Below, piece after piece: positions 48,703 to 53,485 of a stretch of DNA of 53,485 nt. The notes beneath the pieces were generated by a model. That model had not been told where the DNA came from and searched no databases. It worked only from the letters and a program-made list of their open reading frames with translations. Position 1 is the stretch's first letter. Every line of letters starts with the position of its first letter. The DNA lies in assembly GCA_024641005.1 (NCBI GenBank), contig JAHEDX010000022.1:1-53485 (forward strand), in the 5' to 3' direction. Origin of the DNA: Acidimicrobiaceae bacterium. GTDB lineage: Bacteria > Actinomycetota > Acidimicrobiia > Acidimicrobiales > Ilumatobacteraceae. A program made the translations under genes and the position numbers.

Positions 48703-49086
48703 TCAGGTCCCGGTGAGCTCGGTCAACTGACGCTGGTAGCTGCCCATGTCGAAGTAGTCCCGCCAGACGGCGATCTTGCCCTCGCCGTCGACGTGGAAGA
48801 AGCCGGCCACCGGGAGTTCGAGCCAGCCGTCGCCGATCCGAAACCGGTCGAGGCGCTCGTTGACCACGACGTTGCCGCTCTCGTACTGACTCAGGATCCT
48901 CCAATCGACCTCGTCGGCGGAGCCGAGGAACATCGTCAACACCTGGGTGAGTGCCTCGCGACCGACGACTGGAGCGATGGGCATGTTCTCGTACGAGATG
49001 TCGTCGGCAGCGAGTGCCACCGCCCCCGCAACGTCCATGCGCTCGATCGCGTCGATGAAGTCGGTGACCGTCGTTCCCGGTGACAT
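48703..49086 (-). CDS. Limonene-1,2-epoxide hydrolase-family enzyme
   Basis: 127 aa, cystatin/SnoaL fold. All five catalytic residues of Rhodococcus limonene-epoxide hydrolase have counterparts: Tyr32 and Asn34 (SYENM), Arg78 and Asp80 (NERLDRF) and Asp110 (VWRDYFD). Water attack on an epoxide is therefore plausible; substrate may be a terpene, fatty or steroidal epoxide. TACTCT stands 7 nt before ATG 49086, suggesting leaderless expression. Divergent from the LLM oxidoreductase over 95 bp. Confidence 0.88.
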   Translation of the reverse strand: MSPGTTVTDFIDAIERMDVAGAVALAADDISYENMPIAPVVGREALTQVLTMFLGSADEVDWRILSQYESGNVVVNERLDRFRIGDGWLELPVAGFFHVDGEGKIAVWRDYFDMGSYQRQLTELTGT

Positions 49087-49093
49087 GACCTCG

Positions 49094-49099
49094 AGAGTA
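49094..49099 (-). promoter_or_regulatory. -10 element for leaderless epoxide hydrolase gene
   Basis: TACTCT on the minus strand, 7 nt before ATG 49086; no ribosome binding site. Confidence 0.45.
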
Positions 49100-49181
49100 T
49101 TCGCCGAACCCTGGGCCGGCGCTACCGGCGAGCCAGCGGCAGATCGGTCAACTCCTCCCACCTCGGTAGGGTCGCGCGATC

Positions 49182-49982
49182 ATGAAACACGCGTTGCTCG
49201 TGCCTCCTGTCGCAGAACTGTCAGCGCCGTCGGCCATGGCAGAACTCGCGCTGGCGGCCGAGCGGGCCGGCTGGGACGGGGTGTTCGTCTGGGACCATGT
49301 GCTTCGACCCGCTGACGAGCCACAGGAGATCGCCGACCCGTGGATCGCGATGGCGGCGATGGCGATCGCGACGACCCGAGTGCGAATCGGGCCGATGGTC
49401 ACGCCCATCACTCGTCGTCGGCCGATCAAGCTGGCGCGCGAAACGATCACGCTCGATCATCTGAGCGAGGGCCGACTCACGATGGGGCTCGGCCTGGGCG
49501 TCGACACGTCGCGCGAGCTGAGCGGGTTCGGGGAGGTGACCGACGCTCGGGTGAGGGGCAGCCGTCTGGACGAGGGCGCCGACCTGCTCGTCGCTCTCTG
49601 GAGTGGCGAGCAGGTCGACTTCCACGGAGAACACTTCGTCGCCGAAGGCGTCACCGTACTGCCCCGCCCCGTCCAGCGACCCCGGATACCGATGTGGTTC
49701 GCCGCCCGGGGCGACGCCCGTCGACCCGTTCGCCGAGCTGCCCGGTTCGACGGTCTGGTGCCGATCGAGATCGACGCACGGGGGCTCGCCGAGATGATGA
49801 CCGTCGTCACCGAAGAGCGAGGCACGCTCGACGGGTTCGACATCGCCGTTCGACCACGCGGAAGCGATGAATACGCCGCATTTCGGGAACTCGGAGCAAC
49901 ATGGTCGTTCATCGAGACCATCCCCGGGGATCCGGACGTGATGCACATGGTTGAGGCCGGCCCGGCAGCTGCGTTCTGGTAG
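49182..49982 (+). CDS. LLM-class flavin-dependent oxidoreductase
   Basis: 266-aa luciferase-like monooxygenase family protein (FMN or F420 dependent). Family features are AERAGWDGVFVWDHVLRP, TTRVRIGPMVTPITRRRPIKLARETITLDHLSEGRLTMGLGLG and RIPMWFAARG. It is somewhat short for the family (usually about 290-340), with a trimmed C-terminus. Cofactor cannot be set from sequence alone. It faces away from the epoxide hydrolase gene; the two could serve one monoterpenoid or steroid route, which is only a guess. Confidence 0.88.
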   Translation: MKHALLVPPVAELSAPSAMAELALAAERAGWDGVFVWDHVLRPADEPQEIADPWIAMAAMAIATTRVRIGPMVTPITRRRPIKLARETITLDHLSEGRLTMGLGLGVDTSRELSGFGEVTDARVRGSRLDEGADLLVALWSGEQVDFHGEHFVAEGVTVLPRPVQRPRIPMWFAARGDARRPVRRAARFDGLVPIEIDARGLAEMMTVVTEERGTLDGFDIAVRPRGSDEYAAFRELGATWSFIETIPGDPDVMHMVEAGPAAAFW

Positions 49983-50056
49983 CCGCAACGAGCGGCTCCC
50001 GGTCGATCGGCGTTGCGGTTGTTCCCCACACGTCGGCCGGTGGCAGGATTCACGTC

Positions 50057-53000
50057 ATGCCCACCGTGGATCCGAAGTTCCTGAGCCAACTCCGCTACCG
50101 CTGCATCGGGCCGACCCGAGGGGGGCGTGTGGTGGCGGTCGCTGCCGACCCGAAGCGGCAGTCGGTCTTCTATTTCGGTGCCGTCGCCGGTGGTGTCTGG
50201 AAGTCTGATGATGCCGGCCAGTTCTGGGAGAACGTGACCGATGGATTCCTCACGGCCAGTTCGATCGGGGCCCTGGCGGTCGCCCCGTCGGACGGGAACG
50301 TGATCTATGCGGGCACGGGGGAGTCGACGATCCGTATCGACGTCACCCACGGCGACGGCGTCTACAAGTCGACCGACGCGGGAGTGAGCTGGCGACACAT
50401 GGGGTTGCCCGAATCCCGTCACATCGGTGAGATCCGTGTTCATCCCGACAACCCTGATCTGGTGTATGTCGCCGCGCTCGGCCATGCGTCGAAGGACAAT
50501 CCCGAGCGCGGCCTGTACCGATCGAAGGATGGCGGCGAGAACTGGGAGCTCGTCCTCCACGTCAGTGAACGCGCCGGAGCGGTCGACGTGGCGCTCGATC
50601 CGGGCAATCCGCGCATCCTGTTCGCGACCATCTGGCAGACACGCCGCACGTTCTGGTCGATCGACAGCGGTGGCCCCGACAGTGGGCTGTGGCGGTCGCG
50701 CGATGGTGGCGATACCTGGGAGAACATCAGCGACCGGCCGGGATTGCCCGACGGCACGCTGGGCAAGATCGGGGTGTCGGTCTCTCCCGCTCGGTCCGGT
50801 CGGGTGTTCGCCATGATCGAAGCCGAGGGCCGCAAGCGCGGCCTGTTCCGCTCGGACGACATCGGTGAGACGTGGGAGAAGGTCTCGTCGAACCCCGACC
50901 TCGGATGGCGGCCGTGGTATTACCAGCACGTCATCGCCCACCCCACCGACGCCGACACGGTGTTCGTCATGAACATGAGGGCCTGGAAGTCGATCGACGG
51001 CGGTAAGACGTTCGAGGAGTTCCACACCCCCCATGGAGACAACCATGCGCTGTGGATCGACCCGGCCAATCCCGACCGGATGATCGGCTGCGACGATGGC
51101 GGCGCTTGGGTGTCGTTCAACGCCGGCCAGTCGTGGTCGACGATCTACAACCAGTTGACGGCGCAGTTCTACCACGTCGCCACCGACGATCGATTTCCGT
51201 ACACGGTCTACGGATCGCAGCAGGACAACTCGAGCATCGCCGTACCCAGTCAGACCGGTCTCGGAGCGATCAACTGGGCCGACTGCTACCCGCCGGGCAC
51301 TGCCGAGAGCGGTTATGTGGCGCCCAAGCCCGACGACCCGAACATCGTGTACGTCGGCGCGATCGGTAGCTCGCCGGGAGGGGGGGATGCGCTGCAGCGC
51401 TACGACCATTCCACCAAGCAGACCCAACTCGTGAATGTCTGGCCAGAGGCGTATCACGATGGCGAAACGGCCGAGGTGCGTTTCCAGTGGACGTATCCGA
51501 TCGTGTTCTCGCCCCAGGACAGCGATGTGCTGTACGCCGCTGGCAACAAGGTCTTCCGCACCACCGACGAGGGGCACAGCTGGGAGGCGATCAGCCCCGA
51601 TCTCACCTATGCCGACCCCGACACGCTCGGTGTCTCGGGCCCGCTCACGATGGATACCGCCGGCGCCGAGATGTACGCCACGATCTTCTCGTTGATGGCG
51701 TCTGCCCATCAGCAAGGCGTGCTGATGGCCGGTTCCGACGACGGCCTCGTGCACGTCTCGATGGACGACGGTGGCGAGTGGGCGAACGTCACCCCACTCG
51801 ACCTGCCGAAGTTCTCGCAGGTCACGATGATCGCCGAATCACCCCACACCCCTGGCACGGCGTACATGACGGTTGCGAGGCACAAGATGGGTGACTACGC
51901 ACCGTACGTCTACAAGACGGCCGACCTGGGATCCACCTGGGAGCGCATCGACCGCGGCTTACCCGGCAACGAGTTCTGTCGCGTGGTTCGCGAAGACCCC
52001 GGTCGGAAGGGTCTGTTGTACGTCGGTACCGAGTTGGGTATCCACGTCTCGTTCGACGACGGCGCGAACTGGCAGTCGCTCCAGTGCAATCTGCCCGTCA
52101 CGCCCATTTACGACTTCGTCATCAAGGACACCGACCTGGTCGTCGCGACGCACGGGCGCTCGTTCTGGATTCTCGACGATCTGACGCCCCTCCACCAGAT
52201 GCACGACGACCTGCTCGGCTCCGAACGGTACCTGCTCAAGCCCCGTGACGTGGTGCGAACACCCCCACACATCACCGCAGCCTGGGGTGGCTCCACCGGG
52301 GGCAAGAACTACCACGTCAGCAGCGGCCAGAACGCCACCTTCTACCTCGACGAACACGAGACCGGCCACAAGACGAAGCGGGTACTCGATGCCGGCGACG
52401 ACCTCGAGCGGGGCGTGCGCATCACCTACTTCCTCGAGGCGGCAGACGTCGGTGAGGCGAGCTTGACCATCAGCGACGTCGACGGCAACGAGGTCGAGAC
52501 GTTCTCGAGCACCATTCCTGCCGACAAGAAGGATCGCCACGGGCTGTACATCACCGCCGCGCCTGGCATGAACAGCTTCCAGTGGCCGATGACATACCCG
52601 GACGGCGTGAAGATGGTCGACACCGACTACCACCAACGTCCGGGCGGGCCACTCGCCAAGCCGGGTATCTACCACGCCACGCTGACGGTGGGTGACTGGA
52701 CGATGACGCAGTCGTTCGAATTGCTGAAGGATCCTCGGGTCACCACGAGCGTGACCGATCTGGCCGAACAGTTCGATTTCCTGATCGAGATGCGCGACAA
52801 GTTGTCGCAGATTGCTACCAGCGTCAACACGATTCGGTCACTGAAGCGACAGCTCGATGGCTGGGTCGAACGGCTGGTCGACGTCGAGGCGGCAGCCCCG
52901 GTCGCGGCAGCAGCGAAGGCCCTCCGGGAGCAGCTCGAGATCGTCGAGAACGAGCTGGTGCAGCCCGAGCTCACGGCTGATGGCGACTCGCTCAACTACC

Positions 53001-53209
53001 GCGAGAAACTGTTCGAGAAGCTGAGTGGGCTACCACCGGTCGTCAGCAGCGCCGACGCTCGTCCGACCGCCCAGTCGTACGCGGTATATCGGAAACTCGG
53101 CGGCCAAGCAGACCAGCAGATCACCGCGCTGGCCGCTCTGGTCGATGGCGACCTGGCCCAGCTCAACGGCGGGCTCGTCGATCTGGGCATCGGCGTGATC
53201 GGAGTCTGA
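50057..53209 (+). CDS. BNR/sortilin-like beta-propeller protein, no signal peptide seen
   Basis: 1050 aa. Eleven Asp-box (S-x-D-x-G-x-x-W-like) repeats run through the first two thirds, among them SDDAGQFW, STDAGVSW, SKDGGENW, SRDGGDTW, SDDIGETW, SIDGGKTF, TTDEGHSW and SFDDGANW, so two propellers of the VPS10/BNR type are likely. The last 350 aa form a beta-sandwich segment and a helical C-terminus (VTDLAEQFDFLIEMRDKLSQIATSVNTIRSLKRQLDGW). The start MPTVDPKFLSQLRYRCIGPTRGG has no signal peptide, whereas related proteins in Bacteroidetes are usually exported. The role (glycan, protein ligand or enzyme) is unknown. Confidence 0.85.
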   Translation: MPTVDPKFLSQLRYRCIGPTRGGRVVAVAADPKRQSVFYFGAVAGGVWKSDDAGQFWENVTDGFLTASSIGALAVAPSDGNVIYAGTGESTIRIDVTHGDGVYKSTDAGVSWRHMGLPESRHIGEIRVHPDNPDLVYVAALGHASKDNPERGLYRSKDGGENWELVLHVSERAGAVDVALDPGNPRILFATIWQTRRTFWSIDSGGPDSGLWRSRDGGDTWENISDRPGLPDGTLGKIGVSVSPARSGRVFAMIEAEGRKRGLFRSDDIGETWEKVSSNPDLGWRPWYYQHVIAHPTDADTVFVMNMRAWKSIDGGKTFEEFHTPHGDNHALWIDPANPDRMIGCDDGGAWVSFNAGQSWSTIYNQLTAQFYHVATDDRFPYTVYGSQQDNSSIAVPSQTGLGAINWADCYPPGTAESGYVAPKPDDPNIVYVGAIGSSPGGGDALQRYDHSTKQTQLVNVWPEAYHDGETAEVRFQWTYPIVFSPQDSDVLYAAGNKVFRTTDEGHSWEAISPDLTYADPDTLGVSGPLTMDTAGAEMYATIFSLMASAHQQGVLMAGSDDGLVHVSMDDGGEWANVTPLDLPKFSQVTMIAESPHTPGTAYMTVARHKMGDYAPYVYKTADLGSTWERIDRGLPGNEFCRVVREDPGRKGLLYVGTELGIHVSFDDGANWQSLQCNLPVTPIYDFVIKDTDLVVATHGRSFWILDDLTPLHQMHDDLLGSERYLLKPRDVVRTPPHITAAWGGSTGGKNYHVSSGQNATFYLDEHETGHKTKRVLDAGDDLERGVRITYFLEAADVGEASLTISDVDGNEVETFSSTIPADKKDRHGLYITAAPGMNSFQWPMTYPDGVKMVDTDYHQRPGGPLAKPGIYHATLTVGDWTMTQSFELLKDPRVTTSVTDLAEQFDFLIEMRDKLSQIATSVNTIRSLKRQLDGWVERLVDVEAAAPVAAAAKALREQLEIVENELVQPELTADGDSLNYREKLFEKLSGLPPVVSSADARPTAQSYAVYRKLGGQADQQITALAALVDGDLAQLNGGLVDLGIGVIGV

Positions 53210-53220
53210 CCGAACCTTGC

Positions 53221-53457
53221 TCAGGCAGATAGTGCGGCTCGGCCGTACTGCCTGCGTGCTGCAAGGGCGGATGTCGCCGAGACGGCGAGCAGACCGACCG
53301 CGAGCAAGACTTCGAGCGCACCGCTTCCCCCGTCCGGGTCGACCCCGGTCAACAGCTCGAACCATTCGCGCGTGACGAGCGTCAATGCGAACAAGGCCAA
53401 TCCGACGACCGCGGCGATCGTCTCGAGCCAGAATCGGGCGGGAAGTTGACGGCGCAT
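53221..53457 (-). CDS. Small two-helix membrane protein, unknown
   Basis: 78 aa. Two hydrophobic segments: residues about 14-29 (AAVVGLALFALTLVTR) and 48-68 (LEVLLAVGLLAVSATSALAARR), joined by a short polar loop (GVDPDGGSG). The N-terminus is basic, suggesting Nin-Cin topology. Not recognised. Convergent with the BNR gene over 11 bp; its promoter lies near the window edge. Confidence 0.7.
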   Translation of the reverse strand: MRRQLPARFWLETIAAVVGLALFALTLVTREWFELLTGVDPDGGSGALEVLLAVGLLAVSATSALAARRQYGRAALSA

Positions 53458-53485
53458 GTTCGGTGCCTTTCGTCGATCGGTTCGT

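Noticed and set aside
49457..51754. Minus-strand open frame of 765 codons
   Set aside because: It runs antisense across two well-supported genes (LLM oxidoreductase and BNR protein) and shows no recognisable domain.

Overview
The window looks like a chromosomal segment of a high-GC actinobacterium, probably from the Acidimicrobiia/Ilumatobacter side of the phylum. That placement is an inference from gene content and signals, not from a search. The supporting signs are strongly GC-biased third positions, a perfect actinobacterial-type LexA box, a DUF222/13E12 HNH endonuclease, a mycothiol-dependent maleylpyruvate isomerase-like protein, an LLM flavin oxidoreductase, a SAM-clan riboswitch ahead of metX, and many starts that look leaderless (TANNNT 6-7 nt before ATG/GTG). 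I see no insertion sequence, transposase, integrase, phage gene, CRISPR array or rRNA. No stretch over 300 bp lacks a gene; the longest gap (33671-33954, 284 bp) holds the riboswitch.

Layout. 1-1465: two secreted proteins of unknown function, the first cut by the window edge. 1593-9845 (minus): a tightly coupled purine operon, purL(with PurS-like N-terminus)-purQ-purC-purF-purDM, whose last gene is a single GARS-AIRS (PurD-PurM) polypeptide. 9978-11293: an HNH endonuclease whose promoter spacer is a perfect SOS box. 11376-15767 (plus): a compact run of EVE-domain protein, histidine phosphatase, GMC oxidoreductase, VOC protein and alpha/beta hydrolase, ending in a 56-nt hairpin repeat. 15841-23463: 2OG-Fe(II) oxygenase, MBL hydrolase, malQ, nitroreductase, a methyltransferase gene broken by an in-frame TGA, an MDMPI-like protein, a VOC protein and a PEP mutase/isocitrate lyase-family enzyme.

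23592-32368: a 1079-aa cyclase-domain/STAND ATPase, MBL hydrolase, SURF1, DUF4262, alpha/beta hydrolase, then a four-carbon sugar-acid kinase (DUF1537) coupled to a PdxA2-like dehydrogenase, closed by a second copy of the 56-nt hairpin. 32426-36873: saccharopine dehydrogenase-like protein, then riboswitch-metX-Fpg/Nei glycosylase, then two small unknown proteins. 36933-37008: tRNA-Gly(GCC) with a strong hairpin behind it. 37195-42069: a class IV aminotransferase, DUF3237 protein, D-2-hydroxyacid dehydrogenase, TetR regulator, cytochrome P450 and its [3Fe-4S]-type ferredoxin.

42215-53457: a membrane protein, a NarL-type response regulator facing a CHASE3 histidine kinase, a three-gene pseudopilin operon, a limonene-epoxide-hydrolase-type enzyme divergent from an LLM oxidoreductase, an 11-repeat BNR/sortilin-like propeller protein and a small membrane protein.

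The purine operon supplies steps 1, 2, 4, 5 and 7 of IMP synthesis; purN, purE/K, purB and purH must lie elsewhere. The rest is a mosaic of small oxidative and catabolic units, regulators and surface structures. I cannot claim a proven new system. The items most worth testing are the PurD-PurM fusion, the dispersed hairpin at convergent gene ends, the SOS-controlled HNH gene next to an EVE-domain operon, the TGA-interrupted methyltransferase, the degenerate zinc finger of the metX-linked glycosylase, and the repeated ATGACAC motif between the kinase and the pseudopilin operon.
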